A stretch of DNA of 64,000 nucleotides, taken from positions 7,971,501 through 8,035,500 of the forward strand of contig CAXIWW010000817.1 in assembly GCA_964036315.1 (NCBI GenBank). The letters run 5' to 3'. The translations under genes were made by a program, and so were the position numbers. Source of the DNA: Acanthosepion esculentum (Eukaryota > Mollusca > Cephalopoda > Sepiida > Sepiidae). The notes beneath the pieces are model-generated. The model searched no databases. It was not told where the DNA came from and saw only the letters and a program-made list of their open reading frames with translations. Shown here one piece after another: positions 37,901-50,700 of the stretch. How positions within the stretch are numbered: position 1 is the stretch's first letter; each line of letters starts with the position of its first letter.

Positions 37901-39271
37901 ATCTTACACAAGACGCTCAAATATGGACCGGAAGACAACAGGTCAGAGGCTATGCTGCTCGACGTAGACTAAAATCTTATATTAGTCGCTCAAATATGGA
38001 CCGGAAACCAACAGATCAGAGGCCATGCTGCTGGACGTAGTATATCTTTACATTAGACGCTCAAATATGCACAAGATACCAAGAGATCAGAAACAGGGCT
38101 GCTGGACGTAGTGTATCATCTTACACAAGACGCTCAAATATGGACCTGAAGCCAACAGGTCAGAAGCAATGCGGCTGGACGTAGTCTACAATCTTACATT
38201 GGATGCTCAAATATGGTCCGGAAACCAACAGATCAGAGGCCATGCTGCTGGACGTAGTTTATCTTTTTACATTAGACGCTCATATAGGCACCAGAAACCA
38301 ACAGATCAGAATCATGGCTGCTGGACGTAGTGTATCATCTGACACAAGAGGGTCAAATATGGACCGGAAGCCAACAGGTCAGAGGCCATGCTGGTGGTCG
38401 TAGTCTAAAATCTTACATTAGAAGCTCAAATATGGACCGGAAACCAACAGATCAGAGGCCATGCTGCTGGAGTAGTATATATTTTTATATTAGACGCTCA
38501 AATATGCACAAGATACCAAGAGATCAGAAGCAGGGCTGCTGGACGTAGTGTATCATCTTACACAAGACGCTCAAATATGGACATGAAGCCAACAGGTCAG
38601 AGGCAATGCGGCTGGACGTAGTCTAAAATCTTACATTGGACGCTCAAATATGGTCCGGAAACCAACATATCAGAAGCCATTCTGCTGGACGTAGTTTATC
38701 TTTTTACATTAGACGCTCAAATATGCACCAGAAACCAACAGATCAGAATCATGGCTGCTGGACGTAGTGTATCATCTTACACAAGACGCTAAAATATGGA
38801 CCGGAAGCCAACAGGTCAGAGTCCATGCTGCTGGTCGTAGTCTAAAATCTTACATTAGAGGCTCAAATATGGACCGGAAACCAACAGATCAGAGGCCATG
38901 CTGTTGGACGTAGTTTATCTTTTACATTAGACGGTCAAATATGCACCAGAAACCAAGAGATCAGAAACAGGGCTACTGGACGTAGTGTATCATCTTACAC
39001 AAGACGCTCAAATATGGACCGGAAGCCAACAGGTCAGAGGCCATGCTGCTGGATGTAGGCTAAAATATTACATTAGACGCTCAAATATGAACCGGAAACC
39101 AAAAGATCAGAGGCCATGCTGCTGGACGTAGTTTATCTTTTTACATTAGACGCTCAAATATGCACCAGAAAACAAGTGATCAGAAACAGGTCTGCTGGAC
39201 GTAGTGTATCATCTAACAGAAGACGCTCAAATATGGACCGGAAGCCAACAGGTCAGAGGCCATGCTGCTGG

Positions 39272-42200
39272 AGGTATTCTAAAATCTTACATTAGACGCT
39301 CAAATATGAACCGGAAACCAACAGATCAGAGGCCATGCTGCTGGACGTAGATTATCTTTTTACATTAGACGCTCAAATATGCACCAGAAACCAAGAGATC
39401 AGAAACAGGGCTGCTGGACTTTGTGTATCATATAAACAAGACGCTCAAATACGGACCGGAAACCAAGAGTTCAGAGGCCATGCTGCTGGACGTAGTTTAT
39501 ATTTTTACATTAGACGCTCAAATATGCACCAGAAACCAAGAGATCTGAAACAGGGCTGCTGGACGTAGTGTATAATCTTACACAAGTCGCTCAAATATGG
39601 AGCGGAAGCAAACAGGTCAGAGGCAATGCGGCTGGACGTAGTCTAATATCTTACATTAGACGCTCAAATATGCACCAGAAACCAAGACATCAGAATCATG
39701 GCTGCTCGACGTAGTGTATCATACTACACAAGACGCTCAAATATGGACCGGAAGCCAAGAGATCAGAGGCCATGCTGCTTGTCGTAGTCTAATATCTTAC
39801 ATTAGAGGCTCAAATATGGACCGGAAATCAAGAGATCAGAGGCCATGCTGCTGGACGTAGTTTATCTTTTACATCAGACGGTCAAATATGCACCAGAAAC
39901 CAAGAGATCAGAAACAGGGCTGCTGGACGTAGTGTATCATCTTACACAAGACGCTGAAATATGGACCGGAAGCCAACAGGTCAGAGGCAATGCTGATGGA
40001 CGTAGTCTAAAATCTTACATTAGACGCTCAAATATGGACCGGAAACCAACAGATCAGAGGCCATGCTGCTGGACGTAGTTTATCTTTTTACATTAGAGGC
40101 TGAAATATCCACCAGGAGCCAACAGATCAGAATCACGGCTGCTGGACGTAGTGTATCATCTTACAGAAGACGCTCAAATATGGACCGGAAGCCAACAGGT
40201 CAGAGGCCATGCTGCTAGACGTAGTCTAAAATCTTACATTAGACGCTCAAATATGAACAGGAAACCAACAGATCAGAAACAGGGCTGCTGGACGTTGTGT
40301 ATCATCTTACACAAGACGCTCAAATATGGACAGGAAACCAAGAGTTCAGAGGCCATGCTGCTGGACGTAGTGTAATATCTTACATTAGACGCTCAAATAT
40401 GGACCGGAAACCAACAGATCAGAGACCATGCTGCAGGACGTAGTTTATCTTTTTACATTAGAGGCTCAAATATCCACAAGAAGACAACAGATCAGAATCA
40501 CGGCTGCTGGACGTAGTGTATCATCTTACACAAGACGCTCAAATATGGACCGGAAGCCAACAGGTCAGAGGCCATGCTGCTGGTCGTAGTATATCTTTTT
40601 ACATTAGACGCTCAAATATGCACAAGATACCAAGAGATCAGAAGCAGGGCTGCTGGACGTAGTGTATCATCTTACACAAGACGCTCAAATATGGACATGA
40701 AGCCAACTGGTCAGAAGCAATGCGGCTGGACGTAGTCTAAAATCTTACATTAGATGCTCAAATATGGTCGGGAAACCAACAGATCAGAGTCCATGCTGCT
40801 GGCCGTAGTTTATCTTTTTACATTAGATGCTCAAATATGCACCAGAAACCAACAGATCAGAATCATGGCTGCTAGACGAAGTGTATCATCTTACACAAGA
40901 CGCTCAGATATGGTCCGGAAGCCAACAGGTCAGAGGCCATGCTGCTGGATGTAGTATATCTTTTTACATTAGACGATGAAATATGCACAAGAAACCAAGA
41001 GATCAGAAACAGTCTGCTGGACGTAGTGTATCATCTTACACAAGAGGGTCAAATATGGACCGGAAGCCAAGAGGTCAGAGTCCATGCTGCTGGTCGTAGT
41101 CTAAAATCTTACATTAGAGGCTCAAATATGGACCGGAAACCAAGAGATCAGAGGCCATGCTGCTGGAAGTAGTCTAAAATCTTATATTAGACGCTCAATT
41201 ATGGACCGGAAACCTACAGATCAGAGGCCATGCTGCTGGATGTAGTATATCTTTTTACATTAGACGCTCATATAGGCGCCAGAAACCAACAGATCAAAAT
41301 CATGGCTGCTGGATGTAGTGTATCATCTTACACAAGAAGGTCAAATATGGACCGGAAGCCAACAGGTCAGACGCCATGCTGCTGGAGGTATTCTAAAATC
41401 TTACATTAGACGCTCAAATATGAACCGGAAACCAACAGATCAGAGGCCATGCTGCTGGACGTAGATTATCTTTTTACATTAGACGCTCAAATATGCACCA
41501 GAAACCAAGAGATCAGAAACAGGGCTGCTGGACTTTGTGTATCATATAAACAAGACGCTCAAATACGGACCGGAAACCAAGAGTTCAGAGGCCATGCTGC
41601 TGGACGTAGTTTATATTTTTACATTAGACGCTCAAATATGCACCAGAAACCAAGAGATCTGAAACAGGGCTGCTGGACGTAGTGTATAATCTTACACAAG
41701 TCGCTCAAATATGGAGCGGAAGCAAACAGGTCAGAGGCAATGCGGCTGGACGTAGTCTAATATCTTACATTAGACGCTCAAATATGCACCAGAAACCAAG
41801 ACATCAGAATCATGGCTGCTCGACGTAGTGTATCATACTACACAAGACGCTCAAATATGGACCGGAAGCCAAGAGATCAGAGGCCATGCTGCTTGTCGTA
41901 GTCTAATATCTTACATTAGAGGCTCAAATATGGACCGGAAACCAAGAGATCAGAGGCCATGCTGCTGGACGTAGTTTATCTTTTACATCAGACGGTCAAA
42001 TATGCACCAGAAACCAAGAGATCAGAAACAGGGCTGCTGGACGTAGTGTATCATCTTACACAAGACGCTGAAATATGGACCGGAAGCCAACAGGTCAGAG
42101 GCAATGCTGATGGACGTAGTCTAAAATCTTACATTAGACGCTCAAATATGGACCGGAAACCAACAGATCAGAGGCCATGCTGCTGGACGTAGTTTATCTT

Positions 42201-43499
42201 TTTACATTAGAGGCTGAAATATCCACCAGGAGCCAACAGATCAGAATCACGGCTGCTGGACGTAGTGTATCATCTTACAGAAGACGCTCAAATATGGACC
42301 GGAAGCCAACAGGTCAGAGGCCATGCTGCTAGACGTAGTCTAAAATCTTACATTAGACGCTCAAATATGAACAGGAAACCAACAGATCAGAAACAGGGCT
42401 GCTGGACGTTGTGTATCATCTTACACAAGACGCTCAAATATGGACAGGAAACCAAGAGTTCAGAGGCCATGCTGCTGGACGTAGTGTAATATCTTACATT
42501 AGACGCTCAAATATGGACCGGAAACCAACAGATCAGAGACCATGCTGCAGGACGTAGTTTATCTTTTTACATTAGAGGCTCAAATATCCACAAGAAGACA
42601 ACAGATCAGAATCACGGCTGCTGGACGTAGTGTATCATCTTACACAAGACGCTCAAATATGGACCGGAAGCCAACAGGTCAGAGGCCATGCTGCTGGTCG
42701 TAGTATATCTTTTTACATTAGACGCTCAAATATGCACAAGATACCAAGAGATCAGAAGCAGGGCTGCTGGACGTAGTGTATCATCTTACACAAGACGCTC
42801 AAATATGGACATGAAGCCAACTGGTCAGAAGCAATGCGGCTGGACGTAGTCTAAAATCTTACATTAGATGCTCAAATATGGTCGGGAAACCAACAGATCA
42901 GAGTCCATGCTGCTGGCCGTAGTTTATCTTTTTACATTAGACGCTCAAATATGCACCAGAAACCAACAGATCAGAATCATGGCTGCTAGACGAAGTGTAT
43001 CATCTTACACAAGACGCTCAGATATGGTCCGGAAGCCAACAGGTCAGAGGCCATGCTGCTGGATGTAGTATATCTTTTTACATTAGACGATGAAATATGC
43101 ACAAGAAACCAAGAGATCAGAAACAGTCTGCTGGACGTAGTGTATCATCTTACACAAGAGGGTCAAATATGGACCGGAAGCCAAGAGGTCAGAGTCCATG
43201 CTGCTGGTCGTAGTCTAAAATCTTACATTAGAGGCTCAAATATGGACCGGAAACCAAGAGATCAGAGGCCATGCTGCTGGAAGTAGTCTAAAATCTTATA
43301 TTAGACGCTCAATTATGGACCGGAAACCTACAGATCAGAGGCCATGCTGCTGGATGTAGTATATCTTTTTACATTAGACGCTCATATAGGCGCCAGAAAC
43401 CAACAGATCAAAATCATGGCTGCTGGATGTAGTGTATCATCTTACACAAGAAGGTCAAATATGGACCGGAAGCCAACAGGTCAGACGCCATGCTGCTGG
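39272..43499 (+). repeat. 2,114-bp tandem duplication in satellite D
   Basis: Copy 1 is 39272-41385 and copy 2 is 41386-43499. The breakpoint is visible because GCCATGCTGCTGG continues as AGGTATTCT at the start of each copy but as TCGTAGTC after copy 2. All open frames compared between the copies translate identically. Substitutions are rare: GGAAATCAAGAG (about 39835) versus GGAAACCAAGAG, and TAGATGCTC (about 40825) versus TAGACGCTC. Confidence 0.9.
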
Positions 43500-46400
43500 T
43501 CGTAGTCTAAAATCTTACATTAGAGGCTCAAATATGGACCGGAAACCAACAGATCAGAGGCCATGCTGCTGGACTTAGTATATCTTTTTACATTAGACGC
43601 TCAAATATGCACAAGATACCAAGAGATCAGAAGCAGGGCTGCTGGACGTAGTGTATAATCTTACACAAGACGCTCAGATATAGTCCGGAAGCCAACAGGT
43701 CAGAGGCCATGCTGCTGGACGTAGTCTAATATCTTACATTAGACGCTCAAATATGGACCGGAAACCAACAGATCAGAGGCCATGCTGCTGGATGTAGTAT
43801 ATCTTTTTACATTAGACGCTCATATAGGCACCAGAAACCAAGAGATCAGAAACAGTCTGCTGGACGTAGTGTATCATCTTACACAAGACGCTCAAATATG
43901 GATCGGAAGCCAACAGGTCAGAGGCTATGCTGCTCGACGTAGACTAAAATCTTATATTAGACGCTCAAATATGGACCGGAAACCAACAGATCAGAGGCCA
44001 TGCTGCTGGACGTAGTATATCTTTACATTAGACGCTCAAATACGCACAAGATACCAAGAGATCAGAAACAGGGCTGTTGGACGTAGTGTATCATCTTACA
44101 CTAGACGCTCAAATATGGACCTGAAGCCAACAGGTCAGAAGCAATGCGGCTGGACGGAGTCTATAATCTTACATTGGACGCTCAAATATGGTCCGGAAAC
44201 CAACAGATCAGAGGCCATGCTGCTGGACGTAGTTTATCTTTTTATATTAGACGCTCATATAGGCACCAGAAACCAACAGATCAGAATCATGGCTGCTGGG
44301 CGTAGTGTATCATCTTACACAAGAGGGTCAAATATGGACCGGAAGCCAAGAGGTCAGAGTCCATGCTGCTGGTCGTAGTCTAAAATCTTACATTAGAGGT
44401 TCAAATATGGACCGGAAACCAAGAGATCAGAGGCCATGCTGGTGGACGTAGTCTAAAATCTCATATTAGACGCTCAAATATGGACCGGAAACCAACCGAT
44501 CAGAGGCCATGCTGCTGGACGTAGTATATCTTTTTACATTAGACGCTCAAATATGCACAAGATACCAAGAGATCAGAAACAGAGCTGCTGGACGTAGTGT
44601 ATCATCTTACACAAGACGCTCAAATATGGACCGGAAGCCAACAGTTCAGAGGCAATGCGGCTGGACGTAGTCTAAAATCTTACATTGGACGCTCAAATAT
44701 GGTCCGGAAGCCAACAGATCAGAGGCCATGCTGCTGGACGTTGTTTATCTTTTTACATTAGACGCTCAAATATGCACCAGAAAACAAGTGATCAGAAACA
44801 GGTCTGCTGGACGTAGTGTATCATCTTACAGAAGACGCTCAAATATGGACCGGAAGCCAACAGGTCAGAGGCCATGCTGCTGGACGTAGTCTAAAATCTT
44901 ACATTAGACAATCAAATATGAACAGGAAACCAACCTGTCAGAGGCCATGCTGCTGGACGTAGATTATCTTTTTACATTAGACGCTCAAATATGCACCAGA
45001 AACCAAGAGATCAGAAACAGGGCTGCTGGACTTTGTGTATCATATACACAAGACGCTCAAATACGGACCGGAAACCAAGAGATCAGAGGCCATGCTGCTG
45101 GACGTAGTCTAAAATCTTACATTAGACGCTCAAATATGGATCGGAAACCAACAGATCAGAGGCCATGCTGCTGGACGTAGTTTATCTTTTTAGATTAGAC
45201 GCTCAAATAAGCACAAGAAACCAACGGATCAGAATCATGGCTGCTAGATTTAGTGTATCATCTTACACAAGACGCTCAGATATAGTCCGGAAGCCAACAG
45301 GTCAGAGGCCATGCTGCTGGACGTAGTCTAATATCTTACATTAGACGCTCAAATATGGACCGGAAACCAACAGATCAGAGGCCATGCTGCTGGACGTAGT
45401 TTATCTTTTTACATTAGAGGCTCAAATATCCACCAGGAGCCAACAGATCAGAATCACGGCTGCTGCACGTAGTGTATCATCTTACAGAAGACGCTCAAAT
45501 ATGGACCGGAAGCCAACAGGTCAGAGGCCATGCTGCTGGACGTAGTCTAAAATCTTACATTAGACGCTCAAATATGGACCGGAAACCAACAGATCAGAGG
45601 CCATGTTGCTGGACGTAGTTTATCTTTTTATATTAGACGCTCATATATGCACCAGAAAGCAACAGATCAGAATCATGGCTGCTAGACGTAGTGTATCATC
45701 TTACACAAGACGCTCAGATATAGTCCGGAAGCCAACAGGTCAGAGGCCATGCTGCTGGACGTACTCTAAAATCTTACATTAGACGCTCAAATATGGACCG
45801 CAAACCAAAAGATCAGAGGCCATGCTGCTGGTCGTAGTATATCTTTTTACATTAGACGCTCAAATATGCACCAGAAACCAAGAGATCTGAAACAGGGCTG
45901 CTGGACGTAGTGTATAATTTTACACAAGACGCTCAAATATGGACCGGAAGCAAAGAGGTCAGAGGCCATGCTGCTGGTCGTAGTCTAAAATCTTACATTA
46001 GAGGCTCAAATATGGACCGGAAACCAACAGATCAGAGGCCATGCTGCTGGACGTAGTTTATCTTTTACATTAGACGGTCAAATATGCACCAGAACCCAAG
46101 AGATCAGAAACAGGGCTGCTGGACGTAGTGTATCATCTTACACAAGACGGTCAAATATGGACCGGAAGCCAACAGGTCAGAGGCCATTCTGCGGGACGTA
46201 GTCTAAAATCTTACATTAGACGCTCAAATATGGACCGAAAACCAACAGATCAGAGGCCATGCTGCTGGACGTAGATTATCTTTTTAGATTAGAGGCTCAA
46301 ATATCCACCAGGAGCCAACAGATCAGAATCACGGCTGCTGGACGTAGTGTATCATCTTACAGAAGACGCTCAAATATGGACCGGAAGCCAACAGGTCAGA

Positions 46401-47550
46401 GGCCATGCTGCTGGACGTAGTCTAAAATCTTACATTAGAAGCTCAAATATGAACAGGAAACCAGCAGATCAGAGGCAATGCTGCTGGATGTAGTATATCT
46501 TTTTACATTAGACGCTCAAATATGCACAAGAAACCAAGAGATCAGAAACAGGGCTGCTGGACGTAGTGTATCATCTTACACAAGACGCTGAAATATGGAC
46601 CGGAAGCCAACAGGTCAGAGGCTATGCTGCTCGACGTAGACTAAAATCTTATATTAGACGCTCAAATATGGACCGGAAACCAACAGATCAGAGACCATGC
46701 TGCTGGACGTAGTATATCTTTACATTAGACGCTCAAATATGCACAAGATACCAAGAGATCAGAAACAGGGCTGTTGGACGTAGTGTATCATCTTACACAA
46801 GACGCTCATATATGGACCTGAAGCCAACAGGTCAGAAGCAATACGGCTGGATGTAATCTATAATCTAACATTGGACGCTCAAATATGGTCCGGAAACCAA
46901 CAGATCAGAGGCCATGCTGCTGGACGTAGTTTATCTTTACATTAGACGCTCAAATATGCACCAGAAACCAAGAGATCAGAAACTGGGCTGCTGGACGTAG
47001 TGTATCATCTTACACAAGACGCTCATATATGGACTGGAAGCCAACAGGTCAGAGGCCATGCTGCTGGAAGTAGTCTAAAATATTACATTAGACGCTCAAA
47101 TATGAACCGGAAACCAACACATCAGAGGCCATGCTGCTGGACGTAGTTTATCTTTTTACATTAGACGCTCAAATATGCACCAGAAAACAAGTGATCAGAA
47201 ACAGGTCTGCTGGACGTAGTGTATCATCTTACAGAAGACGCTCAAATATGGACCGGAAGCCAACAGGTCAGAGGCCATGCTGCTGGACGTAGTCTAAATC
47301 TTACATTAGACGCTCAAATATGAACCGGAAACCAACAGATCAGAGGCCATGCTGCTGGACGTAGATTATCTTTTTACATTAGACGCTCAAATATGCACCA
47401 GAAACCAAGAGATCAGAAACAGGGCTGCTGGACTTTGTGTATCATATACACTAGACGCTCAAATACGGACCGGAAACCAAGAGTTCAGAGGCCATGCTGC
47501 TGGACGTAGTCTAAAATCTTACATTAGACGCTCAAATATGGACCGGAAAC

Positions 47551-47732
47551 CAACAGATCAGAGGCCATGCTGCTGGACGTAGTTTATCTTTTTACATTAG
47601 ACGCTCAAATATGCACCAGAAACCAAGAGATCTGAAACAGGGCTGCTGGGCGTAGTGTATAATCTTACACAAGACGCTCAAATAAATGTAAAAAGATAAA
47701 CTACGCCCAGCAGCATGGCCTCTGATCTGTTG
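47551..47732. repeat. Inversion centre with potential hairpin
   Basis: 47551-47598 and 47685-47732 are reverse complements over 48 bp with one mismatch (ACGTCC against ACGCCC). They are separated by an 86-bp loop. Left of 47684 every D monomer is in + orientation; from 47685 on every monomer is reversed. The last forward monomer is cut at GCTCAAATA and the first reversed one starts at AATGTAAAAAGATAAAC. No other sequence was inserted at the joint. Confidence 0.92.
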
Positions 47733-50700
47733 GTTTTACTGTTCATATTTGAGCGTCTAATGTAAGATTTTAGGCTACGTCCAGCAGCATGGCCTCTGAC
47801 CTGTTGGCTTCCGGTCCATATTTGAGCGTCTTGTGTAAGATGATACACTACGTCCAGCAGCCATGATTCTAATCTGTTGGTTTCTGGTGCATATTTGACC
47901 GTCTAATGTAAAAAGATAAGCTACGTACAGCAGCATGGACACTGATCTGTTAGTTTCAGGTCCATATTTGAGCGTCTAATATAAGATTTTAGACTACGCC
48001 TAGCAGCAGGGCCTCTGAGCTATTGGCTTCAGGTCCATATTTGAGCGTCTTGTGTAAGATGATACACTACGTCCAGCAGCCCTGTTTCTGATCTCTTGGT
48101 ATTTTGTGCATATTTGAGCGTCTAATGTAAAAAGATATACTACGTCCAGCAGCATGGCCTCTGATCTGTTGGTTTCCGGTCCATATTTGAGCGTCTAATA
48201 TAAGATTTTAGACTACGTGCAGCAGCATAGCCTCTGACCTGTTGGCTTCCGGTCCATATTTGAGAGTCTTTTGTAAGATGATACACTACGTCCAGCAGCC
48301 CTGTTTCTGATCTCTTCGTTTCTTGTGCATATTTGAGCGTCTAATGTAAAAAGATATACTACGTCCATCAGCATGGCCTCTGATCTGTTGGTTTCCGGCC
48401 CATATTTGAGCGTCTAATATAAGATTTTAGACTACGTCCAGCAGAATGGCCTCTGACATGTATGTTTCCGGTCGATATTTTAGCGTCTTGTGTAAGATGA
48501 TACACTACGTCCAGCAGCCATGATTCTGATCTGTTGGTTTCTGGTGCATATTTGAGCGTCTAATATAAAAAGATAAACTACGTCCAGCAGCATGGCCTCT
48601 GAACTCTTGGTTTCCGGTCCATATTTGAGCGTCTTGTGTAAGATGATACACTATGTCCAGCAGCCCTGCTTCTGATCTCTTGGTTTCTGGTGCATATTTG
48701 AGCGTCTAATGTAAAAACATAAAATACGTCTAGCAGCATGGCTTATGATCTGTTGGTTTCCGGTCCATATTTATGCGTCTAATATAAGATTTTAGACTAC
48801 GACCAGCAGCATAGCCTCTGACCTGTTGGCTTCCGGTCCATATTTGAGCGTCTTGTGTAAGATGATAGACTAGATCCAGCAGCCCTGTTTCTGATCTCTT
48901 GGTTTCTTGTGCATATTTGAGCGTCTAATGTAAAAAGATTAACTACGACCAGCAGCATGGCCTCTGATCTGTTGGTTTCTTGTCCATATTTGAGCGTCTA
49001 ATATAAGATTTTAGACTACGACCAGCAGCATAGCCTCTGACCTGCTGGCTTCCGGTCCATATTTGAGCATCTTGTGTAAGATGATACACTACGTCCAGCA
49101 GCCCTGTTTCTGATCTCTTGGTTTCTGGTGCATATTTGAGCTTCTAATGTAAAAAGATAAAGTACGTCCAGCAGCATGGCGTCTGATCTGTTGGTTTACC
49201 GTCCATATTTGAGCGTCTAATGTAAGATTTTAGACTACGTCCAGCAGCATGGCCTCTGACCTGTAGGTTTCCGGTCGATATTTGAGCGTCTTGTGTAAGA
49301 TGATACACTACGTCCAGCAGCCATGATTCTGATCTGTTGGTTTCTGGTGCATATTTGAGCGTCTAATATCAAAAGATAAACTACGTCCAGCAGCATGGCC
49401 TCTGATCTGTTGGTTTCCGGTCCATATTTGAGCGTCTAATGTAAGATTTTAGACGACGTCCAGCAGCATGGCCTCTGAACTCTTGGTTTCCGGTCCATAT
49501 TTGAGCATTTTTGTGTAAGATGATACACTACGTCCAGCAGCACTGTTTCTGATCACTCGGTTTCTGGTGCATATTTGAGCGTCTAATGTAAAAAGATAAA
49601 GTACGTCCAGCATCATGGCCTCTGACCTGTTGGCTTCCGGACCATATCTGAGCGTCTTGTGTAAGTTGATACACTACGTCTAGCAGCCATGATTCTGATC
49701 TGTTGGTTTCTGTTGCATATTTGAGCGTCTAATGTAAAAAGATAAATTATGACCAGCAGCATGGCCTCTGATCTGTTGCTTTCCGGTCCATATTTGAGCG
49801 TCTTGTGTAAGATGATACACTACTTCCATCAGCTCTGTTTCTGATCTCTTGGTTTCTGGTGCATATTTGAGCGTCTAATGTAAAAAGATAAACTACGTCC
49901 AGGAGCATGGCCTCTGATCTGTTGGTTTCCGGTCCATATTTGAGCGTCTAATGTAAGATATTAGACTACGTCCCGCAGCATGGCCTCTGACCTGTTGGCT
50001 TCCGGACCATATCTGAGCGTCTTGTGTAAGATGATACACTACGTCTAGCAGCCATGTTTCTGATCTGTTGGTTTCTGGTGCATATTTGAGCGTCTAATGT
50101 AAAAAGATAAACTACGTCCAGCAGCATGGCCTCTGATCTGTTGGTTTCCGGTCCATATTTGAGCGTCTAATGTAAGATATTAGACTACGTCCAGCAGCAT
50201 GGCCTCTGACCTGTTGGCTTCCGGTCCATATTTGAGCGTCTTGTGTAAGATGATACACTACGTCCAGCAGCCCTGTTTCTGATCTCTTGGTTTCTGGTGC
50301 ATATTTGAGCGTCTAATGTAAAAAGATATACTACGTCCAGCAGCATGGCCTCTGATCTGTTGGTTTCCGGTCCATATTTGATCGTCTGATATAAGATTTT
50401 AGACTACGTCCAGCAGCATAGCCTCTGACCTGTTGGCTTCCGGTCCATATTTGAGCGTCTTGTGTAAGATGATACACTACTTCCATCAGCTCTGTTTCTG
50501 ATCTCTTGGTTTCTGGTGCATATTTGAGCGTCTAATGTAAAAAGATAAACAACGTCCAGCAGCATGGCCTCTGATCTGTTGGATTCCGGTCCATATTTGA
50601 GCGTCTAATGTAAGATTATAGAATACGTCCAGCAGCATGGCCTCTGACCTGTTGGCTTCCGGTTCATATTTGAACGTCTTGTGTAAGATGATACACTATG

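Larger units (their letters stand above)
25911..47684 (+). repeat. Satellite D, 73-bp monomers in 219-bp trimers (left copy)
   Basis: About 21.8 kb of 73-bp monomers sharing CAGATCAGAGGCCATGCTGC, TGGACGTAG and AGACGCTCAAATATG. Three subtypes follow one another in fixed order: GTAGTTTATCTTTTTACATT, GTAGTGTATCATCTTACAC and GTAGTCTAAAATCTTACATT. The resulting trimer is about 219 bp; for example the GTAGTCTAAAA phrase recurs at 27031 and 27250. A marked variant (GTGTATCATATA followed by CAAATACGGACC) recurs irregularly near 27.3, 30.2, 31.6, 39.4, 41.5, 45.0 and 47.4 kb. Several larger duplications are nested inside. No frame persists beyond about 110 codons and no gene-like sequence is visible. 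Confidence 0.95.

Noticed and set aside
25911..47684. Recurrent 60-110-codon frames in satellite D (MLLDVVYLFTLDAQ type)
   Set aside because: They occur once per few trimers wherever a stop has mutated, end at the same monomer positions and match the 73-bp period.
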